A stretch of DNA of 64,000 nucleotides. It comes from NORP233 sp050186825. GTDB lineage: Bacteria; Planctomycetota; J058. The stretch spans positions 1 through 64,000 of the forward strand of contig JBFWYD010000032.1 of NCBI GenBank assembly GCA_050186825.1. The letters are read 5' to 3'. The position numbers and the translations under genes were made by a program. Shown here piece by piece: positions 51,526-59,441 of this stretch (position 1 is the stretch's first letter; each line of letters begins with the position of its first letter). The notes under the pieces were generated by a model. The model was not told where the DNA came from, ran no database searches, and saw nothing but the letters and a program-made list of their open reading frames with translations.

Positions 51526-53223
51526 ATGTTGATCAAGCGTAAGCCCCAGGATTTCGTCGTCCGAGAGCTGGTGGACTGGAAGCCCCAGCAGCGCGGTGCG
51601 GTCTCGGTCTACGAGTTGACCAAGCGCAAGGTGGACACCTTCGATGCGGTCCGCCTGGTCGCGGCTGCGGCTCGGATCCCGCTGGACCGCATCCACTACG
51701 CCGCCCTCAAGGACCGCCAGGCCGTCACCACCCAGTTGATCTCGGTCACGGGCGGCCGCCTGCCGAGCGGGCTGCGGCTGCAGGGGATCAAGGTCCGCTA
51801 TCTGGGGCGCGCCGAGGCGCCGCTCGGGGCCGGGTCGCTGCGGGGCAACGCCTTCGAGATCGTGATCCGCGACCTGTCCGCGCAGGACGCGGCGCGCGCG
51901 CGCGAGCGGCTCGAGCGGACGCTGGCGCACGGGCTGATCAACTACTTCGACGACCAGCGCTTCGGCTCGCTCGCGGCGGGCCAGGGGATGGTCGGGCGCG
52001 ACCTGGTGCAGGGCGACCACGAGGCGGCCGTGCGCCGGATGCTCACGGCGATGGGCGACCGAGACCCGCTGCCCGAGAAGGCCTTCAAGACCCTGGTGCG
52101 CAAGAGCTGGGGCAACTGGGACCTGATCGCGAGCAAGTGGGGCAACCGGCGCGGCGCGGCCATGGTGCGCCACCTGCGCAAGAACCCGGGCGACTTCACG
52201 GGCGCCATGAGCCGGCTCCCCGCCAAGGAGCGGGCGATCCACGTGTTCGGCTACCAGTCGCTGATCTGGAACGAGAGCGTGTGCCGCTACCTGCGGGACG
52301 CCCTGCCGGCGCGCAAGCGCTCGACCACGCCCTACGCGGGCGGCGAGCACGTGTGGATGGAGCTCGAGCCGGGGGAGCACGTGCCCCCGCTGCCCGCGAC
52401 CTGGCCGCTGATCGATCACCAACCCGGGAGCGAGGACGCCGCCACGGCGGCGGCCATCGACGCCGCGCTCGCCGCGGAGGGCCTGACCCGCGCCGGCTTC
52501 AAGATCGAGGGCATCCCGGGCTGCTTCTTCAAGCGCTACGAGCGCGACCTGGTGGTCCGGCCGCAGGACCTGACCCTCAGCGCGCCCGAGGACGACGACC
52601 TGTGCGAGGGGCGCCTCAAGCAGCGGCTGACCTTTGCGCTCGGGCCGGGGAGCTACGCCACGCTGGTGGTCAAGCGGCTCTACGGCGCCGAGCCCGAGCG
52701 GGGTGATCGCGCTCCGGCCGGCGGCAAGGGGCGCGGGAAGCGGCGCGCTCGCCAGGGTGAGGATCCGGACGCGCGCCAGGGGAAGGCGCAGCGCGGGGGC
52801 AAGGCGCAGCGCAAGGAGCGCGGGAGGCCGGCGCGCGAGGAGCGCGGGAGGCCGGCGCGCGAGGAGCGCGGGAGGCCGGCGCGCGAGGAGCGCGGGAGGC
52901 CGGCGCGCGAGGAGGCGCCGCGCGAGGAGGCGCCGCGCGAGGAGGCGCCGCGCGAGGGGGCGCAGCGTGACGGGGCGCAGCGTGAGGGCAACGGGCAGCC
53001 CAAGAGGAAGGCGCGGCGCAAGCAGGAGGAGCAGGAGCAGCGGAAGAAGGAGAAGAGGGCGCGGCGGAAGGCCAAGGAGAAGGCGCGCAAGGACAAGGGC
53101 AAGCCGCGGCCCGACCGCGGCAAGCGGAAGCGCAAGGCGGAGCAGCGGAGCAAGGCCGAGGCGCAGGGCGGCGGCGCGCCCCTGGGCGGGAGCGAGGCGG
53201 GCGGGAGCGAGGCGTCCGAGTGA
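51526..53223 (+). CDS. truD: tRNA pseudouridine synthase TruD with long basic tail
   Basis: A 565-aa protein. Residues 1-385 are a complete TruD: QDFVVRELVDW, HYAALKDRQAVT with the catalytic Asp63, GNAFEIVIRDL, INYFDDQRFGS and later RYERDLVVRP. TruD makes pseudouridine 13 in tRNA-Glu. Residues about 387-565 form an extra low-complexity tail, very rich in Arg, Lys and Glu, with four ERGRPARE octapeptides and three EAPRE pentapeptides. Such a basic tail could bind RNA or ribosomes. Normal TruD length is about 350. The next gene overlaps its stop (GTGA). Confidence 0.93.
   Translation: MLIKRKPQDFVVRELVDWKPQQRGAVSVYELTKRKVDTFDAVRLVAAAARIPLDRIHYAALKDRQAVTTQLISVTGGRLPSGLRLQGIKVRYLGRAEAPLGAGSLRGNAFEIVIRDLSAQDAARARERLERTLAHGLINYFDDQRFGSLAAGQGMVGRDLVQGDHEAAVRRMLTAMGDRDPLPEKAFKTLVRKSWGNWDLIASKWGNRRGAAMVRHLRKNPGDFTGAMSRLPAKERAIHVFGYQSLIWNESVCRYLRDALPARKRSTTPYAGGEHVWMELEPGEHVPPLPATWPLIDHQPGSEDAATAAAIDAALAAEGLTRAGFKIEGIPGCFFKRYERDLVVRPQDLTLSAPEDDDLCEGRLKQRLTFALGPGSYATLVVKRLYGAEPERGDRAPAGGKGRGKRRARQGEDPDARQGKAQRGGKAQRKERGRPAREERGRPAREERGRPAREERGRPAREEAPREEAPREEAPREGAQRDGAQREGNGQPKRKARRKQEEQEQRKKEKRARRKAKEKARKDKGKPRPDRGKRKRKAEQRSKAEAQGGGAPLGGSEAGGSEASE
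52816..52911 (+). repeat. Four tandem 24-bp repeats in the truD tail
   Basis: Units of 24 bp starting at 52816, 52840, 52864 and 52888 are identical and encode ERGRPARE. They are followed from 52912 by three 15-bp units encoding EAPRE. Identity at wobble positions shows recent slippage or recombination rather than protein-level selection alone. Confidence 0.9.
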
Positions 53224-54278
53224 AGGTCCTGATCCTGGGGGGCACGGGCTTCCTCGGCGGACACACGGTCCGCGCCTTCCGCGCGGCCGGCCACGAGGTG
53301 GCGGTGCTGGTCCGCCCGGGCAGCCCGCGCGAGCTCCTGGACGGGGTCGAGGTCGAGTGGGTCGAGGGGGACCTGCGCGACGCCGATTCGCTCCTGCGCG
53401 CCTGCCAGGGGCGCGAGGTGGTCGTGCATCAAGCGGGGGTGCTCTCGCTCTGGGAGAAGGCGAACCAGCTCCTCTACGACGTGAACGTGCTCGGCACCCG
53501 GCGGGTCGTGAACGCGGCGCTGGCGGCGGGCGTGCGCCGGCTGGTCTACACGGGCTCGGTCGGGATCTACGCGGGGACCACCCGGCCGCAGCTCGTGGAC
53601 GAGGCGGGCGCCGCCGAGGTCTCGCGCTTCCACTCCTTCCACGTGATCTCGATGTGCCTGGCCGAGGCCGAGGTCTACAAGGGGATCGCGCGCGGGCTGG
53701 ACGCGGTGCTCCTGCACCCCACGCTCTGCCTGGGCGAGGGGGACCGGAACTTCCACAGCTCCTGGGCGATCGTCGGCCTGGCCTGCCTGCGCGTGCCCGT
53801 GATCCCGCCCGGCGGGATCAACGTGGTCGACGTGCTCGACGTGGCCCGGACCCACGTCGTGGCCGCCGAGCGGGCCCCGAAGAACCGGAGCTACATCCTC
53901 GGCGGCGAGAACCTCACGAACGCGGCCTGGGCCGAGCTGCTGCGCGACGTGCTCGGGATGCGCCCCTTGCCGCCGGTCAAGCTGGGGGGCGGCGGGATGC
54001 ACGCCCTGGGCGACCTCGGTGAGTGGCTGGCCCGCGTGCGCGGGGTCGACCGCGGGACCTACGTCACGCTCAACCACGCCCTGGGGCGGGCCATGTCGCT
54101 GTTCTGGTTCGTGGACGACGCCAAGGCCGTCCGGGAGCTGGGTCACGAGCACTCGCCGGTGCGGGCCGCCCTCGAGCGGCAGATCGCCTGGCTGGGGGCG
54201 CGAGGGCAGCTCCCGGGGCAGGGCTTCGGGGTGCGGCAGTTCGCCGAGACCTTCTTCGGGCTGGGCGGGGTCCGCTAG
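53220..54278 (+). CDS. Atypical extended SDR (NAD-dependent epimerase family) lacking catalytic Tyr/Lys
   Basis: A 352-aa extended short-chain dehydrogenase of the dihydroflavonol-reductase-like group. The nucleotide site is GGTGFLGG and the strand VVHQAGVLSLW, LVYTGSVGIYAG and NVVDVLDVARTHV fit the fold. The catalytic Y-x-x-x-K, expected before AEAEV, reads H141-V-I-S-M145, so both Tyr and Lys are replaced. It may bind NAD(P) without classical reductase or epimerase chemistry, or use another base. It starts at GTG 53220 overlapping the truD stop. Confidence 0.82.
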   Translation: MKVLILGGTGFLGGHTVRAFRAAGHEVAVLVRPGSPRELLDGVEVEWVEGDLRDADSLLRACQGREVVVHQAGVLSLWEKANQLLYDVNVLGTRRVVNAALAAGVRRLVYTGSVGIYAGTTRPQLVDEAGAAEVSRFHSFHVISMCLAEAEVYKGIARGLDAVLLHPTLCLGEGDRNFHSSWAIVGLACLRVPVIPPGGINVVDVLDVARTHVVAAERAPKNRSYILGGENLTNAAWAELLRDVLGMRPLPPVKLGGGGMHALGDLGEWLARVRGVDRGTYVTLNHALGRAMSLFWFVDDAKAVRELGHEHSPVRAALERQIAWLGARGQLPGQGFGVRQFAETFFGLGGVR

Positions 54279-54361
54279 CGTCGGGCGGGGGAAGTCCGTC
54301 TGCCGCGTGCGGATGCCGGCGGAGCTTGATAGAAACGAGCGCTGAGCCCGCGGCTCACCCC

Positions 54362-55270
54362 ATGAGCGAGGACGTCCGCCACTTCAAGCTGCTCCAGGAG
54401 CTCGGCCGCGGCGCGGCGGGGGTGATCCACCTCGCGCTCGACGTCGAGACCGATCAGCTCGTGGCCGTGAAGCACCTCTCGGGCGCCGCGGTCGACCGGC
54501 ACCGGAACGCGGTCGCGCGCTTCATGCGCGAGGTGCGGATCCTGAGCCGCCTCGAGCACCCGAACCTGGTCAAGATCGTCCACTGCGGCCGCAGCAAGGG
54601 CCGGCCCTTCTTCGCCATGGAGTACGTCGAGGGCCAGACCCTGAACCAGGTCCTGGCCAAGAAGCCGCTCGACCTGCGCCCCTCGCTCAAGATCGCGCTC
54701 CAGCTCGCGGGCGCGCTCGACTACATCCACCAGCACGGGATCGTGCACCGCGACGTGAAGCCGAGCAACATCCTGCTCGACCAGAAGCTCGTCCCGCGCC
54801 TGGCCGACTTCGGGCTCGCCCACGACAAGGGCGAGATCGACATGCAGCTCACCGCCTCGGGCACCGCGGTCGGGACGCTGCGCTACTGCTCCCCGGAGCA
54901 GTGCGCGGGCGACAGCCACAAGGTGGACGGGCGGGCGGACATCTACGCCCTGGGCCTGATCCTGGCCACCTGCCTGACCCGCAAGTTCCCCAACTGCCCC
55001 GAGTCGCTCCAGGACCTGCGCGGCCGCTTCGACCGCGAGTACCGCTCGCTGATGAACCGGATGCTCGTGCCGGAGGACGTGATCAGCCTCTGCCACCGGG
55101 CGATGCGCAACGAGCCCGACAAGCGCTTCAAGACCGCGGCCAAGATGGCCCGCGAGATCCGCGCCTGCCTGCGCACCCTCGGCCCCAGCCAGCGCCTGGC
55201 GCGCGCGGGCGGCCGCGGCGAGAGCGAGGTCGACTTCGACACGGACAGCCAGAGCGAGGAGGCGGACTGA
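54362..55270 (+). CDS. Soluble Ser/Thr protein kinase
   Basis: A 302-aa kinase with only a short acidic tail (SEVDFDTDSQSEEAD). Signatures are LGRGAAGVIHLA, Lys in VAVKHLSG, HRDVKPSNILLD, LADFGLAH (DFG) and GTLRYCSPEQCAG. It has no membrane helix or sensor, unlike the other two kinases in the window. After the activation segment there is a short insert with two Cys (ATCLTRKFPNCPES). It is 83 bp downstream of the SDR gene on the same strand. Confidence 0.92.
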   Translation: MSEDVRHFKLLQELGRGAAGVIHLALDVETDQLVAVKHLSGAAVDRHRNAVARFMREVRILSRLEHPNLVKIVHCGRSKGRPFFAMEYVEGQTLNQVLAKKPLDLRPSLKIALQLAGALDYIHQHGIVHRDVKPSNILLDQKLVPRLADFGLAHDKGEIDMQLTASGTAVGTLRYCSPEQCAGDSHKVDGRADIYALGLILATCLTRKFPNCPESLQDLRGRFDREYRSLMNRMLVPEDVISLCHRAMRNEPDKRFKTAAKMAREIRACLRTLGPSQRLARAGGRGESEVDFDTDSQSEEAD

Positions 55271-55296
55271 GGCTCGCTCGGCGCTCCCGGGCGGGC

Positions 55297-55491
55297 TGGC
55301 ACTTGCCTCCGGAGGAACACGGAACAGCAACAGCGACCGGGAACAGGGAGTGACCGGCTTCCGCGGCTCGCTTCGCGAGCCTGTCATCAAATCGGGCTCG
55401 CCTCCGCTTCGGCTCGCAGACTCGCCTCCGCTGCGGCTCACCCGATCTCCGGTTGCTGTTGGTGTTGCTGTTCCTATTCCGTGTTTCTGGC
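55297..55491. repeat. Dispersed inverted-repeat element, family A, copy 2
   Basis: This 195-bp copy fills most of the gap between convergent genes (55270 and 55514). It begins TGGCACTTGCCTCCGGAGGA and ends ATTCCGTGTTTCTGGC. The inner arms 55321-55346 and 55449-55474 carry the GGAACAGCAACAGC-type sequence. Compared with the other copies it has an extra centre of about 100 bp with its own small hairpins and a repeated CTCGCCTCCGCT word. Confidence 0.85.
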
Positions 55492-55513
55492 CGCTCGCGG
55501 CCGCGCTGCGTGC

Positions 55514-56509
55514 CTACCCCGCCGCGCGGCCCGCCAGGACCAGGGCGGCGCCGCCCACGGCCGCGGCGGTCCCCAGCGCGCGGCGGGGGGTCAGGGGCTC
55601 GCGCAGGACGAGCCAGGCCAGGAGCACGGTGAAGGCGCTCGCGAGCTGGTTGAGGACCGAGGCCACGCTGACCGGCGCCCACTTGAAGCCGCCCAGCCAG
55701 AAGAGCATCGCCACGTAGGTGCCGAGCACGGAGGCCGGGAGGAGGGTCGGCCACACGTCGCGGTGCACGAAGACCCGCAGCGTCTCCGCGCGGCCGGGGC
55801 GCAGCGCGACCCACAGGAGCTGCGCCGCCACGCCCGCGGCCATGCGTACGGCCGTGACCTCGACCAGGTGCCCTTGCGCGAGCGCGGGCTTGGCGAGCAC
55901 CACCCCGATCGCCATGGCCACGATCCCGATCAGCCCCAGGACCACGCCCACGGCCCGTCCCTGGGGGTCGTGCTCCTGGTCCGGGGCGGACGGCGCCGGC
56001 TCGGCGGCGACCGCGAGGACGCCGCCGACCACCAGCGCCGCGCCCAGGCCGAAGCCGCCCCCCAGCGGCTCTCCGAGCACGACCACCGAGAGCAGGACCG
56101 TGGTCGGCGCGTAGGCGCAGTCGACCACGGCCAGCAGGCTCGCGCCCAGGCGGCGGAGGGCCATGAACACGAGCGTGTCGCACACCGCCACGCCGAGGAT
56201 GCCGCTCACGCACAGCCGGACCCAGTCGTCGCGCGAGCGCCCCGTCGCGAGGAGGGGCTCGCCGAGCGCCAGCAGGGTCAGGACGAGGAGGACGAGGGCG
56301 ACCACGTTCTTGAACAGCGCCATGGCCACCGGGGAGGCGGCCTCGGAGCGCTTGATCGCGAGATCCCCGTTCGGGCGCGAAGCGCCCGGGCGGGGGTCTC
56401 GCGACGCAAGCGGTGTGGCCGAGCGCAGCTCGGCCTCCGCGCAAGCGAATAGGATGACGCTGATCGACCAGGTGAGCGCCGCGGCCAGGGCGCAGGCTTC
56501 TCCGAGCAC
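55514..56509 (-). CDS. EamA/DMT-family transporter with in-frame palindromic insert
   Basis: A 331-aa membrane protein with about ten helices in two EamA repeats (ALAAALTWSISVILFACA ... SVLNQLASAFTVLLAWLVL, REPLTPRRALGTAAAVGGA). These proteins export metabolites or amino acids. Between helix 1 and helix 2 is an extra hydrophilic segment of about 30 residues (RSATPLASRDPRPGASRPNG) that relatives lack; it is encoded by two hairpins (56350-56411 and 56417-56435). It may share a transcript with the MtfA-type gene 48 bp upstream. Confidence 0.85.
   Translation of the reverse strand: MLGEACALAAALTWSISVILFACAEAELRSATPLASRDPRPGASRPNGDLAIKRSEAASPVAMALFKNVVALVLLVLTLLALGEPLLATGRSRDDWVRLCVSGILGVAVCDTLVFMALRRLGASLLAVVDCAYAPTTVLLSVVVLGEPLGGGFGLGAALVVGGVLAVAAEPAPSAPDQEHDPQGRAVGVVLGLIGIVAMAIGVVLAKPALAQGHLVEVTAVRMAAGVAAQLLWVALRPGRAETLRVFVHRDVWPTLLPASVLGTYVAMLFWLGGFKWAPVSVASVLNQLASAFTVLLAWLVLREPLTPRRALGTAAAVGGAALVLAGRAAG
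56350..56435. repeat. Palindromic insert inside the DMT transporter gene
   Basis: Arm 56350-56378 pairs with 56382-56411 around a 3-nt loop; 24 of 29 positions match and most others can pair as G-U. It is followed by a perfect 8-bp hairpin, GGCCGAGC-GCA-GCTCGGCC (56417-56435). The DNA stays in frame and encodes the extra loop after the first membrane helix. The sequence is unlike families A and B. Confidence 0.8.
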
Positions 56510-56557
56510 GGGCGGGGTCCTGCCTTGCTGAGGCGAGGGGCTGAATCTACCGGCGGG

Positions 56558-57364
56558 CTACGGCCGCGCGCCGGGGCCTGGGTCGTCGGGGCGGGGGGCG
56601 CGCTGCTCGAGCGGGTCCTGGCGGTAGTAGCTCCGCAGCTCCTCGTAGAGCTCGGGGTGCTTGCGCTTGAGGGGGCCGGGCTTCTCGAAGAAGGCCTCGG
56701 TGATCACGGCGAAGAACTCGGCGGGGTTGGTCGCGCCGTACTTGTCGATCACCGTCCGGCGCCCGGCCGCCTCGGCCGCCTGGAGCGCGGCGTACTCCTC
56801 GCCCAGGACCCGCGCCCAGGCCACGTAGCGCGAGCGCTGGTCGAGGACGGGGGCGCCATCGGCGCTCCCGTCCTCCTGGTCGAGCTGATGCGCGAACTCG
56901 TGCAGGACGAGGTTCCGCCCGTCGCGCACGCAGGCCGCGCCGTCGACCACGTCGTCCCAGGAGAGGACCACGGTCCCGCCCCCGTAGGACTCGCCGAGGC
57001 GCACGTCGGTGCGCTCGACAACCGACCCGTCGGGGAGGGTCTCGGCGCTCGTGGCCTGGTAGGCGTGGGGGTAGACCAGGATCGAGTCCACCTTGGGGAA
57101 GTACTCGGTCTCGCGGTGCAGGAGCAGCACGCAGGCCTGCGCCGCGATGGTGACCTGCATCTCCTCCGTGACCTCGAGCCCGGCGCAGCCCTCGAAGCGC
57201 TTCTCGGCCAGGAACACCTGGATGTGCCCCTGGAGCTCGCGCTGGTCGGCGGGCGGCAGCCGCTCGTAGACGGGGACGCGCCGGCGGAGCACCTCGACCC
57301 AGCGCTCCGGGAAGGGCTGGGCCCGGAGCCGCGCCCGCCGCCGCCGCCGGAAGAAGGCGAACAC
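56558..57364 (-). CDS. mtfA: MtfA-type zinc peptidase
   Basis: A 268-aa protein of the MtfA (YeeI, DUF980) family. The metal site is LHEFAHQLDQEDG (HExxH) and the third ligand Glu is in NPAEFFAVITEAFFE. Also typical are TIAAQACVLLL near residue 70-80 and VVLSWDDV. In E. coli MtfA is a soluble aminopeptidase that binds the regulator Mlc. Here it is 10 bp downstream of a double-HTH regulator gene, which fits a regulator-linked peptidase. The N-terminus is very basic (FFRRRRRARLR). Confidence 0.92.
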   Translation of the reverse strand: MFAFFRRRRRARLRAQPFPERWVEVLRRRVPVYERLPPADQRELQGHIQVFLAEKRFEGCAGLEVTEEMQVTIAAQACVLLLHRETEYFPKVDSILVYPHAYQATSAETLPDGSVVERTDVRLGESYGGGTVVLSWDDVVDGAACVRDGRNLVLHEFAHQLDQEDGSADGAPVLDQRSRYVAWARVLGEEYAALQAAEAAGRRTVIDKYGATNPAEFFAVITEAFFEKPGPLKRKHPELYEELRSYYRQDPLEQRAPRPDDPGPGARP

Positions 57365-57374
57365 AGGCCCCGGC

Positions 57375-58193
57375 TCAGGTCAGGAGGGCGTCCCGGAGCT
57401 GGCGCGCCAGCTTGACCAGCGCCTCGGGAGAGTCCTTGGCGCCGGCGCCGGCCCGCGCGGCCACCACCCGGCCGGCGGCCTCGATGGCCGCCGCCATGGT
57501 CGCGTCGGTGCGCCCAGGCGCCGGGCGCCCAGGCCCGGCCGCCGGCGCCGGCAGCGCCGCGACCGGCGCGGCGGCCTGCATCAGCTCCTCGAGCCGGGCG
57601 CGGTTGACGCCGGTGGGCTCGGTCCGCCCGTGCTCCCAGCCGAAGATCGAGCCGGGGCTGACCTCGAGCTTCTTCGCAAGCGCCTTGCGCGAGAGCCGCT
57701 GCTCCTCCCGCCAGCGCTGGAGGGCCTTGGGGTCGAAGGGCCCCGCCGCGCGGGAGGCGCCGCCCCCGCGCCCGGCCGTCTCGACGGGCAGCTCGCCCGC
57801 GAGCAGCTTCTGTAGCTTCTGCTGGGCCACCTCGCTGGGGATGCGGTCGCCGACCTTCCAGCGGGTCAGCAGCGTCGGGCTGACGCCCAGGGCGCGGCCC
57901 ATGGCCGAGTGGCCGATGTTGTTGCGGGCCATGAAGTCGAACACGTCCTGCTTCTTGACCAGGACCCAGTCCCCGAGGCGCTTGCCCTGGCGGCCGCGCT
58001 TCGCCCGCCGCCCGACGCCGGGCGGGCTCTTGGGCTCGGCGGGTCGCTTCTTGGCGCTTCGCTTGACAACCTTCTGGTTCTTGGCAGGCGCGGCGGCCTT
58101 CTTCTTGGTCGCGGGCTTGTCGGATCCGGCCTTGGCCGGAGCCTTGCGGCGAGTGACCCGCTTCTTGCGCTTCTTGCCCGGAGACGCTGCCAT
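57375..58193 (-). CDS. Double-HTH DNA-binding protein with histone-H1-like tail
   Basis: A 272-aa protein. The start ATG 58193 is set by GAGGAGG seven to eleven bases upstream; an open frame up to 58346 lies in the promoter region. Residues 1-85 are Lys/Ala/Pro-rich (KKRKKRVTRRKAPAKAG, KRSAKKRPAEPKSPPG) like bacterial histone-H1-like proteins. Two XRE-type HTH segments follow: NNIGHSAMGRALGVSPTLL with TRWKVGDRIPS, and RLSRKALAKKLEVSPGSIF with GWEHGRTEPTG. The C-terminal 80 residues are Ala-rich. It may be a nucleoid-associated protein or a regulator of the neighbouring mtfA and ABC genes. Confidence 0.82.
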   Translation of the reverse strand: MAASPGKKRKKRVTRRKAPAKAGSDKPATKKKAAAPAKNQKVVKRSAKKRPAEPKSPPGVGRRAKRGRQGKRLGDWVLVKKQDVFDFMARNNIGHSAMGRALGVSPTLLTRWKVGDRIPSEVAQQKLQKLLAGELPVETAGRGGGASRAAGPFDPKALQRWREEQRLSRKALAKKLEVSPGSIFGWEHGRTEPTGVNRARLEELMQAAAPVAALPAPAAGPGRPAPGRTDATMAAAIEAAGRVVAARAGAGAKDSPEALVKLARQLRDALLT

Positions 58194-58292
58194 CGTGGCC
58201 TCCTCGCTCACTTCACCGTCCTTGCTCGCGACCGAGATCACCTGTCCCCCCTGAGGTAGAAAACTGGTTCCCCGCCGAAGATCGATGCTAGC

Positions 58293-58321
58293 AGAGTCAA
58301 GCCGAGACACAAAAGAGTCAA
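58293..58321. promoter_or_regulatory. Direct repeat AGAGTCAA, possible operator
   Basis: AGAGTCAA stands at 58293-58300 and again at 58314-58321, exactly 21 bp apart, or two helical turns. It is in the 169-bp gap between the divergent double-HTH gene and the ABC importer operon. A protein with two HTH domains could bind two such sites. This is inference from position only. Confidence 0.4.
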
Positions 58322-58362
58322 CGCACAACTCCCAGGCGGCCCTCACCCGGAGCGATGAGACA

Positions 58363-59391
58363 ATGCAGAGGATGCGGCATCCCCTGCGTGCGCTCGGCGG
58401 GTTATTGGCGCTCGGGCTGCTCGGCCTGGCGCTCGGGCGCTACCTGCAGGGCCTGGGGGAGGCGGCGGACGCGGCGCGGGTGGTCTCGGTCTACACGGCC
58501 CTGACGCAGAGCGCGATCGACGCGCTCGCGCCCAGGTTCACGCAGGAGACCGGGATTCGGGTCGAGGTGGTCAAGCTCGGCTCGGGTGAGGTCGTGCAGC
58601 GCCTGCAGGCGGAGACGGCCGCGCCGCGCGCGGATGTGGTGTGGTCGGTGGCGGGCGACCAGCTCGCGGCCAACCCCGAGGTGCTCGAGCGCTACCTCCC
58701 ACCCGAGCTCGAGGCGGTCGCCCCGACCTACCGCGACGCGGTGGGGGACGGGCGCTGGCTGCCCTACACGGTCCTGGTCCCTGTACTGATCGTGCGCGCC
58801 GACCTCGCGGATGCGCCGCGGCGCTGGGACCAGCTCGCCGCGCCCGGGCTGCGCGGGCGAGTGAGCGCCGCGCGCGCGGACAAGTCCGGCTCGGCCTACA
58901 TGCAGCTGATCTCGATCCTGAGGCTGCACGGCGAGGAGCGCGGCTGGGCGCTGATCGACGGGATGCTCGAGAACGAGGTGCTCTCGGGCAGCAGCTCGGC
59001 GGTCCCGCGCCTCGTGAACGACGGCGAGGCCGCGGTGGGGCTCACGCTCGAGGACGCGGCCGCGCGCTACGTGCGCGGCGGCGGTCCGGTGCGCCTGGTC
59101 TACCCCGAGGACGGGACCTGCCCGGCCCCCGATGGCGTGGCCCTGGTGCGCGGGGCGCCGCACCGGGAGGAGGCCCAGGCCTTCATCCGCTGGGCGCTCT
59201 CGCGCCGGACCCAGACCGCGCTGGTGACGGAGCACGGGCGGCGCTCGGTGCGCGCGGACGTGGCGCCCCCCTCGGGGCTCCCGCCCCTCGAGCGCATCGA
59301 GGCCCGGCCCTACGACTTCGCCTGGGCGGCCCGGAACCAGGAGCGGGTGCTCGCGCGCTGGCGCGCGCGCGCGGCCGCGCTGGGCAAGTAG
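58363..59391 (+). CDS. ABC importer substrate-binding protein, iron(III)-type
   Basis: A 342-aa periplasmic binding protein of the FbpA/2-aminoethylphosphonate-type cluster. It begins with a hydrophobic N-terminal helix (GGLLALGLLGLALGRYL), either a signal peptide or a signal anchor. Typical motifs are VSVYTALTQSAIDALAPRF, FTQETGIRVEVVKLGSGEV, ADVVWSVAGDQLA and GVALVRGAPHREEAQAFI. The Tyr pair common in iron binders is not clear, so the ligand may be iron, phosphonate or another anion. ATG 58363 is used because GGAG precedes it. It is followed by ATPase and permease genes. Confidence 0.88.
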   Translation: MQRMRHPLRALGGLLALGLLGLALGRYLQGLGEAADAARVVSVYTALTQSAIDALAPRFTQETGIRVEVVKLGSGEVVQRLQAETAAPRADVVWSVAGDQLAANPEVLERYLPPELEAVAPTYRDAVGDGRWLPYTVLVPVLIVRADLADAPRRWDQLAAPGLRGRVSAARADKSGSAYMQLISILRLHGEERGWALIDGMLENEVLSGSSSAVPRLVNDGEAAVGLTLEDAAARYVRGGGPVRLVYPEDGTCPAPDGVALVRGAPHREEAQAFIRWALSRRTQTALVTEHGRRSVRADVAPPSGLPPLERIEARPYDFAWAARNQERVLARWRARAAALGK

Positions 59392-59441
59392 GAGCGGTTA
59401 ACCTCGGGCCCCCCGGCCGGACACAGGACACGGAGTGGCGG

